Source of the DNA: CAMPKL01 sp963805925
GTDB lineage: Bacteria; Acidobacteriota; Terriglobia; Bryobacterales; UBA6623
Assembly: GCA_963805925.1 (NCBI GenBank)
Contig: CAWDWB010000010.1
Span: 372,001 to 436,000, forward strand
Length of the DNA: 64,000 bases
Direction of reading: 5' to 3'
In this document: positions 26,983-35,111 of the stretch, piece by piece
How positions within the stretch are numbered: the stretch's first letter is position 1
How the letters are laid out: every line of letters starts with the position of its first letter
Made by a program: the position numbers and the translations under genes
The notes under the pieces: generated by a model
What the model was told of the DNA's origin: nothing
The model's input: the letters and a program-made list of their open reading frames with translations, nothing else
Databases searched by the model: none

Positions 26983-28032
26983 GTGGGCGATTCCTTAAAT
27001 TTCGTGGATCAACTGAAGGAGGAGCCTGTTCGCTGGGCGCTGATGGCGGATGATTTGACCGGCGCGGCTGACGCTGCTGTTGAGTTCTGTGAGGCCGGTT
27101 TCAGCGTAGGCGTCTGTCTGACGGAGGACTCCGTTGCCGGCTCTGAGGCGGAGATCTGCGCGGCTACCACGGAGTCGCGCGAATTGGATGAGGGTGCAGC
27201 GCGCGAAGCGGTAAGGCGTTGGGCGGCGATTCTGCGGCGAGCCGGCAGGCAAGTAATCTTCATGAAGGTTGACTCGATGCTGCGCGGCAATGGCGCCGCA
27301 GAGACGGCGGAACTGGTTCGTACTGCAGGTTTCGCGCAAGCGGTGTTGTGCCCCGCGTTGCCCCGGCTGGGGCGTATTTGCCGCGACGGTTGCTTACGCA
27401 CGTTGGATAATCGGGACGTGCCGTTGCCGGTGGATCCCGCTCTGTTGACGCCCGATGCGGAGGCGGACGAGGACCTGGCGCTGATCGCGACGGGCGTCTT
27501 AAGTTCAGGTACGGCTCTATTGCCGGCCGGCTCCTCCGGCTTGGCGAGGCCTTGGGCGCGCGAGTTGGCGCGCTTGCATCGGCGTGAAGCGCGCAAGCCG
27601 CAGCCGCCTGCCAGTGATCGTCCGACGTTGTGCGTGATCGGTTCGGTGCATCCGCGGACCTTGGAGCAGATGGAATATGCGGTTTCCAACGAAGTCCTAG
27701 AGGAAGTTGGCCAGAACGCCAGGCGGTCTCAACTGATGAGAGTGGCCATCGGCGCGGTGCCAGACGGCTGGGCGAATCAACTGCGCGAGGCCGTCGCCTC
27801 GGGCAAGTTTGGTTCCCTTGTGTTGAGCGGAGGCTCGACGGCGGGCTTGGTCTTCGAGGCGTTGGGCGTTGAGGCCTTCGAAATTGGCGGTTCGACGACG
27901 GCGGGAGCGCCTTGGGGAACGATACGAGGGAGAATAGGAGACGGACTCACGGTGGTCACTAAGTCGGGAGCTTTTGGGACTCCGGACGAATTGGTTCGAA
28001 TTGTGCGGTCATTGAATCGAGAGGGCGTTTAG
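26983..28032 (+). CDS. Four-carbon acid sugar kinase (DUF1537), D-threonate/3-oxo-tetronate kinase-like
   Basis: A 349-residue cytoplasmic kinase of the DUF1537 family. The N-terminal domain begins MADDLTGAADAAVEF, which binds the acid sugar; KVDSMLRGN is also typical. The C-terminal nucleotide-binding domain has LSGGSTAGLVFEALG, GGSTTAGAPWG and VVTKSGAFGTPD. Members phosphorylate D-threonate, D-erythronate or 3-oxo-tetronates. The PdxA2 gene 4 bases downstream favours the D-threonate/D-erythronate branch, in which the kinase product is the PdxA2 substrate. The start is uncertain: GTG at 26983 or 27004. A strong AAGGAGGAG lies inside the reading frame at about 27015 but no good start codon follows it. 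Confidence 0.82.
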   Translation: MGDSLNFVDQLKEEPVRWALMADDLTGAADAAVEFCEAGFSVGVCLTEDSVAGSEAEICAATTESRELDEGAAREAVRRWAAILRRAGRQVIFMKVDSMLRGNGAAETAELVRTAGFAQAVLCPALPRLGRICRDGCLRTLDNRDVPLPVDPALLTPDAEADEDLALIATGVLSSGTALLPAGSSGLARPWARELARLHRREARKPQPPASDRPTLCVIGSVHPRTLEQMEYAVSNEVLEEVGQNARRSQLMRVAIGAVPDGWANQLREAVASGKFGSLVLSGGSTAGLVFEALGVEAFEIGGSTTAGAPWGTIRGRIGDGLTVVTKSGAFGTPDELVRIVRSLNREGV

Positions 28033-28036
28033 AGCG

Positions 28037-28987
28037 ATGAAGCCGAATATTGTGGTCACGATTGGAGATCCGGCAGGGGTTGGCCCGGAGGTCACCCTGA
28101 AGGCGCTCGAAGATCAAGAGATTCGCGAGTTAGCCAACTGGCGGATCGTGGGCGATGCGGGCGTACTGCACTCCACGGCGCGGGCGCTGGGACTGGGTTC
28201 GGTAAGCGTTCCAATCATTGACCTGGGTCTGTTGAACGGTCAGGAAGTGCGCATCGGCGAGCGGTCGGCGGATTGCGGAAGGGCGGCGGTCGGCTACGTC
28301 AAGCACGCGGCTGAGCTATGCGTTTCCGGCGAGGCCGACGCGATGGTGACGGCGCCTCTCAACAAAGAGTCCGTCTCGATGGGCGGCCTGAAGTTCTCGG
28401 GCCATACGGAGTACATCGCCGAAGTCACCAAGGCCAAGGAATCGCGGATGCTGCTGGTAAGCGAACGGCTGCGCGTGGTCCATGTGACGACGCATGTCCC
28501 GCTGCGCCAGGCTTGCGACGCCACCCAAGAGCGCATTCTGCGAACGATCGAACTGGGTGAGGAAGCCCTCCAGTGGATCGGCACGCCGCAGCGGCGCATT
28601 GCGGTTTGCGGGCTGAACCCCCACGCGGGCGAGCATGGACTATTCGGATCCGAGGATGAAGAGAAAATCGCCCCGGCCATCGCTGAGGCGCGCGCCAAGG
28701 GCATTGACTGCTACGGGCCGATGCCGGCGGACACGGTTTTCCTCAAAGCTTTCCGCGGTGAGTTCGAATTGGTCGTGGCCATGTATCACGACCAGGGACA
28801 CATCCCCATCAAGCTGATCGACTTTGAAGCGACGGTGAACGTATCGATTGGACTGCCGATTATCCGCACGTCGGTGGATCACGGAACAGCCTTCGACATT
28901 GCAGGGAAGGGAATCGCGGACGAAACCAACATGAAGGCCGCGATGCGGTTGGCGTCGGTCATGGCCGCCAATCGCGTGGCTGCCTAG
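28037..28987 (+). CDS. pdxA: 4-phospho-D-threonate/D-erythronate dehydrogenase (PdxA family)
   Basis: A 316-residue NAD-dependent dehydrogenase. Family motifs: ITIGDPAGVGPEV-type N-terminus (here VVTIGDPAGVGPEV), APLNKESV, GHTEYIAE, the metal-binding HVPLRQAC, GLNPHAGEHGLFG, YHDQGHIPIK and TSVDHGTAFDIAG. PdxA proper acts in pyridoxal-phosphate synthesis on 4-phosphohydroxy-L-threonine. The neighbouring DUF1537 kinase and the absence of PdxJ favour PdxA2, which oxidises and decarboxylates 4-phospho-D-threonate to dihydroxyacetone phosphate. Both genes sit at the end of a coupled cluster. The stop overlaps by a few bases the stop of a small gene on the opposite strand. Confidence 0.9.
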   Translation: MKPNIVVTIGDPAGVGPEVTLKALEDQEIRELANWRIVGDAGVLHSTARALGLGSVSVPIIDLGLLNGQEVRIGERSADCGRAAVGYVKHAAELCVSGEADAMVTAPLNKESVSMGGLKFSGHTEYIAEVTKAKESRMLLVSERLRVVHVTTHVPLRQACDATQERILRTIELGEEALQWIGTPQRRIAVCGLNPHAGEHGLFGSEDEEKIAPAIAEARAKGIDCYGPMPADTVFLKAFRGEFELVVAMYHDQGHIPIKLIDFEATVNVSIGLPIIRTSVDHGTAFDIAGKGIADETNMKAAMRLASVMAANRVAA

Positions 28988-29160
28988 TCGGATTCGGGCT
29001 GGCGCGCGGCGATCTCGAGGCGGTCGCGGATCGCTTGCTCCTGACGGGTGAGTTTGCGCTTGTCCTTCATCGGCCCCGCGGACGTGCGAGCGCCGGCGCG
29101 GGCAACGAGATTCCGTTTGCCCTGAGCAGGACTCTTCTTCGCTTTTTTCTTGCTCGGCAC
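28984..29160 (-). CDS. Short Lys/Arg-rich protein
   Basis: A 58-residue ORF starting at a GTG with AAAGG 6 bases upstream. The N-terminus is very basic (VPSKKKAKKSPAQGKRN) and the C-terminal half is a likely charged helix (KDKRKLTRQEQAIRDRLEIAARQ). It fills the gap between pdxA and moaDE on the opposite strand, and its codons follow the third-position GC bias of real genes. A nucleic-acid-binding role is plausible for such a composition but is inference. It is shorter than common ORF cut-offs and so is easily missed. Confidence 0.6.
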   Translation of the reverse strand: MPSKKKAKKSPAQGKRNLVARAGARTSAGPMKDKRKLTRQEQAIRDRLEIAARQPESD

Positions 29161-29235
29161 GTGCCTTTATTGTGCGGCTAGAACTTGGCTTTTGCCAGGG
29201 CCATGCCGGGTTACGATGAAGCAGGCGCCCCGGGA

Positions 29236-29964
29236 ATGCGAATCCAAGTACTATTTTTCGGTCAGTTGAAAGATGCGGTGGGCCGCTCGACGGACGAGAT
29301 CGAGTTGCCTGCCGGCTCATCGGTGGGAACCGTTTTCGAGCATTACGCGTCGGAGTATCCGAGGCTGCGGGAAATGGCCGCTTCGATCGCGATCGCCAGA
29401 AATCATGAGTTCGCCGACCGCGCCGTCGCTTTGGCTGACGGCGATGAGGTGGCCTTGATGCCTCCGGTTAGTGGAGGATCCGACGTGGAGTGGATCGTGT
29501 GTACGACCGACAACGCCGGATTCTATGCGGTGACGGACAACCCAATCGATTCCCGCGCCCTCGTCGAGAAATTGCAGGCGGACGATGACGGAGCGGTGAT
29601 CATCTTCGAGGGCGTGGTGCGCAACCACACCGGCGACCGTAAGACGCTGTTCCTGGACTACGAAGGTTATCCGCCGTTGGCAGTGAAGACGATGCAGCAG
29701 ATCGGTCGGGAGCTTTGCGACAAGCACGACATCCATCGAGTCGGCATCATCCATCGCATCGGACGCCTGGAACTGCAAGAAGCGAGCGTGTCGATTGTGG
29801 TGACTTCCGCCCATCGCCAGGCGGCCTACGACGCCAGCCTGGAGGCCATCAATCGCTTGAAGAAGCTGGCGCCGATCTGGAAGAAGGAACATTTTAAAGA
29901 CGGCGAAGTATGGGTAGAAGGCTCCTGGGACGAGGGCGTTCCACGGCCTGGAGCGCCTGAGTGA
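29236..29964 (+). CDS. MoaD-MoaE fusion, molybdopterin synthase
   Basis: A 242-residue fusion of both molybdopterin synthase subunits. I start at the ATG at 29236 because MRIQVLFFGQLKDAVG is the normal MoaD N-terminus. Residues 1-81 are MoaD, ending in the Gly-Gly that normally forms the C-terminal thiocarboxylate (PPVSGG, 80-81). MoaE follows at once (SDVEWIVCT) with GAVIIFEGVVRNHT, the dimer/active-site RIGRLELQEASV and KKLAPIWKKEHF carrying the catalytic Lys. An internal GG cannot be thiolated, so cleavage after Gly81 is probably needed, as for mycobacterial MoaX, where Gly is likewise followed by Ser. It overlaps the downstream VWA gene by 4 bases. Confidence 0.9.
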   Translation: MRIQVLFFGQLKDAVGRSTDEIELPAGSSVGTVFEHYASEYPRLREMAASIAIARNHEFADRAVALADGDEVALMPPVSGGSDVEWIVCTTDNAGFYAVTDNPIDSRALVEKLQADDDGAVIIFEGVVRNHTGDRKTLFLDYEGYPPLAVKTMQQIGRELCDKHDIHRVGIIHRIGRLELQEASVSIVVTSAHRQAAYDASLEAINRLKKLAPIWKKEHFKDGEVWVEGSWDEGVPRPGAPE

Positions 29965-30968
29965 TTGGACTACGCCCCATCTGTTTGTTGTTCGTCTGCC
30001 TAGCTTCCACGCTGACGGCGCAGGACGAAACCGTCTTTCGGTCGGAAGTCAGTTTGGTCAACGTGACGGCGACCGTGCGCGATGCACATGGCGGTGTTGT
30101 CGGCGGCCTGGATGCGGAAAGCTTCCAGATCATGGACGGCGGCCAGGAACAGAAAATCGTCGTCTTCGAACGTCAAACGGATCGACCCTTGTCGGTAATG
30201 TTGCTGGTGGACGCGAGTTTGTCGGCGGCGGTGGAGCTAGAGTTCGAGCGCACGTCCGCAAAGCGATTCTTGGCGAACTTATTTGGCGCCGGTTCGAACG
30301 AGGACGACCGCTTGGGAGTGATGAAGTTTTCAGAGGGCGTGGATCTTTTGGCTCCGCTCACGCGCCGGGACAGAGTGATTGAGCGCGCGCTCGATCGCAT
30401 CCGTCCCGAGAGCGGCACCTCGCTCTACGACGGCGTTTTGCTGGCTTCCCAAGAATTGCAGAAGCGCGCCGGGCGGCGGGTCATCATCATTTTGACCGAC
30501 GGCGGCGATACCACCAGCTATTCCACGTACCGGCAAGCGATTGAAGCGGCGCAGAGCGCGGATGCGGTGATCTACAGCGTGATCGTGCAGCCGGTGAAGG
30601 CCGACGCGGGAAGGAACATCGGCGGCGAGAATACGCTGTATCTGTTTGCGCAAGGCACGGGCGGAAAAGCCTTCGTCGACTACGGCGAGGATGGCCTGAA
30701 CCGCGTATTCGGCGAGATTCTAGAGAATCTGCGGACACAATATTTGCTCGGCTATTACCAGCCGGCCCATGACGATCCGCGAACTCGTTATCGTGAGATA
30801 CAGGTGACGGTCGATGTGCCCGACGCCACGGTGCTGGCGAGATCGGGTTATTACGTCCCGGAAGAGCGCAAGCTGCTGCCGGAGTCGATCCCGACGGGAC
30901 GAGTCGAATCAGAGCAACGGCCGAACAGCCGCTGGCGCAAGGCAACGCCGGCCGAGTCGGCCAAGTAA
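29961..30968 (+). CDS. VWFA-related Acidobacterial-domain secreted protein
   Basis: A 335-residue secreted protein whose GTG start overlaps the moaDE stop. A signal peptide (ending TLTAQD) is followed by the family N-terminal strand set (VFRSEVSLVNVTATVRDAHG, split) and a VWA domain with MLLVDASLSA at the MIDAS position; the usual DxSxS is DASLS. IILTDGGDTTS supplies the second metal loop. The C-terminus has RTQYLLGYYQP and a closing GYYVP. These proteins are expanded in Acidobacteriota and are probably surface or adhesion proteins; no function is established. Coupling to molybdopterin synthase is likely just dense gene packing. Confidence 0.88.
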   Translation: MIGLRPICLLFVCLASTLTAQDETVFRSEVSLVNVTATVRDAHGGVVGGLDAESFQIMDGGQEQKIVVFERQTDRPLSVMLLVDASLSAAVELEFERTSAKRFLANLFGAGSNEDDRLGVMKFSEGVDLLAPLTRRDRVIERALDRIRPESGTSLYDGVLLASQELQKRAGRRVIIILTDGGDTTSYSTYRQAIEAAQSADAVIYSVIVQPVKADAGRNIGGENTLYLFAQGTGGKAFVDYGEDGLNRVFGEILENLRTQYLLGYYQPAHDDPRTRYREIQVTVDVPDATVLARSGYYVPEERKLLPESIPTGRVESEQRPNSRWRKATPAESAK

Positions 30969-30996
30969 TCAGCACACGAAGGGTATTGAGCTTCAA

Positions 30997-31830
30997 ATGA
31001 CGAACGTGGACTATTTGTCGGCGGCGACGGAAATCGCCCGCGAGGCAGGGCAGATTCTCAGGCATTTCTCGGACCGCAGCGTCGCAGTGGAATACAAAGG
31101 CGCCTTCGACGTGGTGACGGTCGCGGACCGGACGTCCGAGGAACTGGTCATTCGCCGTTTGCAGGAGCGCTTCCCGAGCCATTCGATCATCGGCGAGGAA
31201 GGCGGCAGCGTCGACAACGGTTCCGAATATGTCTGGCATGTCGATCCGCTGGACGGGACTACCAATTTCGCGCATGGCTATCCCTGGTTTGCGGTGAGCA
31301 TCGGCTTGGAGCGCAACGGCGAAGGGATCGCTGGGGTCGTATACAACCCGATTACCGAGGAGCTTTACGCCGCCGAAAAGGGATCGGGCGCCTATCTCAA
31401 CAACCGGCGGATCTCGGTGTCTGCGATCGATAAGTTGGAGAACGGACTGTTCGCCACCGGCTTTCCGGCGTCCAAGCGCAAGGAAAACGTGAACGTCTAT
31501 TATTTCCACCAATTTTCGGTCTTGACCCACGGCTGCCGACGGGCGGGCTCGGCCGCTTTGGACCTTTGTTCAGTCGCCGCCGGCCGATTCGAAGGGTTTT
31601 GGGAGTTTGGGCTGAAGTCCTGGGACGTTTCCGCCGGTTTGGTTCTTGTCACCGAGGCCGGCGGCACGTTTAGCGATATGCGCGGGGAGCCGTACCGGTC
31701 CGGGGACGCGCATATGTTCGCCTCGAACGGCAAGGTTCACGAAGAAGCGCTCAGGCTTTTTGCGCGCATTCGGCGCGGGGACCTGCCTGCACACATCCCG
31801 CCGATCCCTAGAATTGAGCCCCACGCCTAG
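30997..31830 (+). CDS. suhB: Inositol monophosphatase family protein
   Basis: A 277-residue cytoplasmic phosphatase. The start at the ATG at 30997 gives the normal family N-terminus (MTNVDYLSAATEIAREAG). The metal-binding motifs are intact: IIGEEGG, HVDPLDGTTNFAHGYPWF and KSWDVSAGLVLVTEAGG. The family dephosphorylates inositol-1-phosphate and related sugar phosphates, and SuhB homologues also act in rRNA transcription antitermination. Which role applies cannot be told. It sits 28 bases after the VWA gene. A hairpin overlaps its stop codon. Confidence 0.88.
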   Translation: MTNVDYLSAATEIAREAGQILRHFSDRSVAVEYKGAFDVVTVADRTSEELVIRRLQERFPSHSIIGEEGGSVDNGSEYVWHVDPLDGTTNFAHGYPWFAVSIGLERNGEGIAGVVYNPITEELYAAEKGSGAYLNNRRISVSAIDKLENGLFATGFPASKRKENVNVYYFHQFSVLTHGCRRAGSAALDLCSVAAGRFEGFWEFGLKSWDVSAGLVLVTEAGGTFSDMRGEPYRSGDAHMFASNGKVHEEALRLFARIRRGDLPAHIPPIPRIEPHA

Positions 31831-31855
31831 GCCGCTTCCTTGCGGCGCACTAGGC
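31825..31855 (+). terminator. Hairpin at end of the inositol monophosphatase gene
   Basis: An inverted repeat GCCTAG-GCCGC with TTCCTT loop, then GCGGC, a 3-base bulge and CTAGGC, overlaps the stop codon. No T-tract follows, so it may be a processing or stability element, or a weak terminator, rather than a full intrinsic terminator. Confidence 0.35.
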
Positions 31856-31934
31856 ACGGTGCTAGGCTGTGAGATCTGGGCGATTTTCGCCTCCCGTCTT
31901 CTTCAGAGAGAAGGCCGAGGGAGTTTTTACGTTT

Positions 31935-33242
31935 ATGGACAGAATTGTAGACCTCGTCCGCAAGAAGCGCGACGCCGAGGAACTTACGCTCGAAGAAATC
32001 GAGCGTTTGATCAATGGCTACGCTCGAGGAGAGATCCAGGACTATCAAATGGCGGCCTTCCTGATGGCAGGCGCCTGTAACGACTTCAGCGAGGCCGAGG
32101 CGGCCTCGCTCACCACGGCCATGCTGCGTTGCGGGCAGCCCCTGGACCTCAGCGGAATCAATAAACCCAAGGTCGACACCCACTCCACCGGCGGAGTCGG
32201 CGACAAGGTCGGCATTATCGCCGCGCCTATTGCGGCTGCGGCTGGTTTAGCTGTGCCGGTTATCGCCGAGCCTGGAATCGGGCACGTTGGCGGTACTCTC
32301 GACAAATTGCGGTCGATTCCGTCGTTCCGGACCGATCTGACGCGTGACGAGTTCATGGAAATCGTCGCCGCACACGGCTTGGCCTTCGCGGCTCAATCGA
32401 ATGAACTCGCTCCGGCGGACAAGAAGCTTTACTCGCTGAGAGACGCAACGGCGACGGTGGATTCGCCAGCGCTGATTGCGGCCTCGGTGATGTCCAAGAA
32501 GATGGCCGAAGGGCTCGACGCGTTGGTGCTGGACGTTAAGGTCGGCCGCGGTTCTTTGCTGACCAGCAAGACGGAAGCTCGGCGCCTGGCACAGCTGATG
32601 ATCACCATCGGCCGGCGCATGAACCTGCGGATTCAAGCATTGCTGACGGACATGGATCAGCCCCTGGGCTACACCGTCGGTAACGCTCTCGAGATCATGG
32701 AAGCCTCGCAGACGTTACAGGGCCAAGGTCCTCAGGACCTAGCCGGCCTTGCCGTGGAAGTCGCGGCGCGAATGATTTACTTGGCCAAGAACGACGTCTC
32801 GCTGGAAACGGCGCGGGCGACGGCTCAGGGCCTGTTGAACGACGGTTCGGCATTCGCGGTGTTGCAGAACGTGATCCGCGCACAGGGCGGCAACGCCGAT
32901 GCACTGACGCAGTTCGAACTGCTGCCGAACGCTTCCGGCGAACACCTCATCACTTCGCCGCGCGAGGGCTATATCAGCCGTATCAACGCTGACGATATCG
33001 GCCGCGCCGCGGTTTTGCTTGGGGCCGGAAGAGATCGCATGGGCGACAACATCGACCCCGCGGTCGGCATCATTCTGCAGGCCAAGGTCGGCGACGCGGT
33101 TGCAGCCGGCGCCGGACTCTGCGCTCTGTATTACACCGACGAAGCGCAACTCACCGAGGCGGTTCAATTGGTCGAGGACGCCTTCCGGTTGTCTTCGAAT
33201 CAGCCTGAGCCGAGAGACCTCGTTCTTGATTTAGTGCAGTAG
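31935..33242 (+). CDS. Pyrimidine-nucleoside/thymidine phosphorylase
   Basis: A 435-residue enzyme that splits pyrimidine nucleosides with phosphate. The ATG at 31935 gives the standard N-terminus (MDRIVDLVRKKRDAEELT), with GAGGGAG about 11 bases upstream. Motifs: KVDTHSTGGVGDK (phosphate loop), TLDKLRSIP, LYSLRDATATVDS, SKKMAEGLDALVLDVKVG and the C-terminal KVGDAVAAGAGLCALYY domain. Length fits the family. Thymidine phosphorylase (DeoA) and pyrimidine-nucleoside phosphorylase (Pdp) are hard to separate, hence no symbol. A nucleoside transporter gene lies 65 bases downstream behind a strong hairpin, so the two form a salvage pair. Confidence 0.92.
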   Translation: MDRIVDLVRKKRDAEELTLEEIERLINGYARGEIQDYQMAAFLMAGACNDFSEAEAASLTTAMLRCGQPLDLSGINKPKVDTHSTGGVGDKVGIIAAPIAAAAGLAVPVIAEPGIGHVGGTLDKLRSIPSFRTDLTRDEFMEIVAAHGLAFAAQSNELAPADKKLYSLRDATATVDSPALIAASVMSKKMAEGLDALVLDVKVGRGSLLTSKTEARRLAQLMITIGRRMNLRIQALLTDMDQPLGYTVGNALEIMEASQTLQGQGPQDLAGLAVEVAARMIYLAKNDVSLETARATAQGLLNDGSAFAVLQNVIRAQGGNADALTQFELLPNASGEHLITSPREGYISRINADDIGRAAVLLGAGRDRMGDNIDPAVGIILQAKVGDAVAAGAGLCALYYTDEAQLTEAVQLVEDAFRLSSNQPEPRDLVLDLVQ

Positions 33243-33244
33243 GT

Positions 33245-33270
33245 CTGGGGAGCCCTCAGGGGCTCCCCAG
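33245..33270 (+). terminator. Perfect 11-bp hairpin between phosphorylase and nucleoside transporter genes
   Basis: CTGGGGAGCCC, loop TCAG, GGGCTCCCCAG: eleven perfect, GC-rich pairs starting 3 bases after the phosphorylase stop. It lacks a T-tract on either side. It may act as a stabilising 3' end, a partial terminator, or a processing site between the two genes. Confidence 0.5.
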
Positions 33271-33306
33271 CCGCGCCTTCCGTGCGCGGGCCGCCTGGAG
33301 AGCCAA

Positions 33307-34521
33307 ATGGGCCTGCTGGGTATCCTTCTCATCTTGTTGACGGCTTACGGCCTGTCGAAAGACCGGGCTGCGATCCAATGGAAAATCGTCTACTGGGGTC
33401 TGGGGCTGCAATGCGGTCTGGCAATCCTGCTGCTGAAGACTCCTGCGCGAATCGTTTTCGAAGTGATTGGCGGGGGCTTTAACTCCTTGATGGGATTCGC
33501 CGAAGAGGGCTCGAAGTTCGTCTTCGGCGCCGAGTTGGGCTCGGGGACCGGTCCGCAGGGCGTGATCATCGCTTTTCAGGTGTTGCCGCTGATTATCTTC
33601 GTGGCGTCGTTTTTCGCGGTTCTGTACTACCTGGGCATCATGCAGCGCGTGGTTCGGGTGATGGCGCTGGCGATGCAGAAGACGCTCGGCGTAAGCGGAG
33701 CGGAAGCTTTGAACGTCGCTGCCAACGTGTTCATGGGCCAGAGCGAAGCGCCCCTGACGATTCGTCCGTATCTGGACCGCCTGACGCGGTCGGAACTCAT
33801 GAGCGTCATGACTGGCGGAATGGCGACCATCTCGGGCGCTTTGATGGTGGCCTACACGCAGATCTCGGGTGTGCCGGTGGAGCATTTATTGACCGCCGTG
33901 GTCATCAGCGCGCCGGGTTGCATGATGCTGGCTAAGATGATCGTGCCCGAATCTGGAGAACCCGACACCCGCGGTTCCGTGCCGATGGAGGCAGGCGAGC
34001 AGGACAGCAACATCATCGACGCGGCGGCACGCGGCGCGGGAGAAGGCTTGTATCTCTCGTTGCAGGTCGGCGCGATGCTTGTGGCTTTTGTCGGCCTCGT
34101 CGCGTTGGTTAATGGCGTGATGGGCGGAGTCCGGGATGCTAGCGGTTTGTTGTGGCTCCCGCCCAATCTGCAAACGATTCTGGGGTATCTGTTCGCTCCC
34201 GTGGCGTTTGCCATCGGCGTGCCTTGGTCCGACGCCCTGGCCGTTGGCAATTTGTTGGGTTTGCGAATGGTGCTGAACGAGTTTCTAGCCTATGTGGACC
34301 TAGCTACACTACGCGAGTCGCTTGAACCTCGCTCGTTTTTGATCGCCGGGTACGCCTTGTGCGGATTCGCTAATTTTGGATCGATCGGCGTACAGGTGGG
34401 CGGCCTCGGTTCGTTGATCCCCAAACGTCGAAGCGAATTAGCTGAACTCGGCCTGCTGGCTATGACGGCGGGAATGATGGCAAACTTTCTGACGGCTTCA
34501 CTGGCTGGACTGCTTACATGA
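33307..34521 (+). CDS. nupC: Concentrative nucleoside transporter (NupC/CNT family)
   Basis: A 404-residue inner-membrane transporter that imports nucleosides with H+ or Na+. The start is the ATG at 33307. The N-terminal CNT domain (GLLGILLILLTAYGLSKDR), the gate domain and the C-terminal substrate domain are in order. The signature VFMGQSEAPLTI and the following GGMATISGALMVAY match the nucleoside-binding site of the family. About ten hydrophobic segments are visible. It follows the nucleoside phosphorylase and overlaps plsY by 4 bases (ATGA), which ties transport and salvage to the lipid operon that follows. Confidence 0.92.
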   Translation: MGLLGILLILLTAYGLSKDRAAIQWKIVYWGLGLQCGLAILLLKTPARIVFEVIGGGFNSLMGFAEEGSKFVFGAELGSGTGPQGVIIAFQVLPLIIFVASFFAVLYYLGIMQRVVRVMALAMQKTLGVSGAEALNVAANVFMGQSEAPLTIRPYLDRLTRSELMSVMTGGMATISGALMVAYTQISGVPVEHLLTAVVISAPGCMMLAKMIVPESGEPDTRGSVPMEAGEQDSNIIDAAARGAGEGLYLSLQVGAMLVAFVGLVALVNGVMGGVRDASGLLWLPPNLQTILGYLFAPVAFAIGVPWSDALAVGNLLGLRMVLNEFLAYVDLATLRESLEPRSFLIAGYALCGFANFGSIGVQVGGLGSLIPKRRSELAELGLLAMTAGMMANFLTASLAGLLT

Positions 34522-35099
34522 TTGAAACGAATCTCATCATCGAGGCCGTTGTCGCTTTCCTGATCGGATCCATCCCCTTCGCCGTGCTGGCCATGCTGGG
34601 TTCGGGCATCGACATTCGCAAAGTTGGATCGGGCAATCCGGGCTTTAACAATGTGTTGCGGGTCAACAAGCCTCGCGCCGTGCTGACTTTAGCGGGGGAC
34701 ATGCTCAAGGGTTATGCTCCAGTGGCGCTCTTCTATCAGCCGGGCGTAGACCCCTACTTTCACGGCTGGCTATTGGGATTCGCCGCGGTATTCGGTCATT
34801 GCTACTCGCCGTTTTTGAAGTTCAACGGAGGGAAGGGAATCGCGACTTCGGCGGGAGTCATGTTGCGGCTGTATCCGCTGCTGGCAGCAGCCGGCTTGGC
34901 GTTCTTCGTGCTCGTTCGCGTGGCCGGATCGCGCTTCCGCGTACCCGAGGCCGGGGCGGTAGCCTCGGTCGCGACTTGGCTGTTTTTCGCCCTGCTGACG
35001 TACATCTACGCGGACTCATTCGCCGTGCGTATGGCGTTGATGATGGCCGTGTTCCTGACCTGGCGACACAAGTCGAACATACGGAATCTGTTTGACTAG
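34518..35099 (+). CDS. plsY: Glycerol-3-phosphate acyltransferase PlsY
   Basis: A 193-residue membrane enzyme that transfers acyl groups from acyl phosphate to glycerol-3-phosphate to make lysophosphatidate. All three conserved loops can be seen: GSIPFAVLA, the KVGSGNPGFNNV phosphate/acyl site, GDMLKGY and HCYSPFLKFNGGKGIATSAG. Five or so membrane segments fit the family. It overlaps nupC by 4 bases and is 12 bases ahead of the HAD gene. PlsY occurs in most bacteria; here it heads a group of genes with lipid-type functions. Confidence 0.93.
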   Translation: MIETNLIIEAVVAFLIGSIPFAVLAMLGSGIDIRKVGSGNPGFNNVLRVNKPRAVLTLAGDMLKGYAPVALFYQPGVDPYFHGWLLGFAAVFGHCYSPFLKFNGGKGIATSAGVMLRLYPLLAAAGLAFFVLVRVAGSRFRVPEAGAVASVATWLFFALLTYIYADSFAVRMALMMAVFLTWRHKSNIRNLFD

Positions 35100-35111
35100 G
35101 CGTCCAAGACT

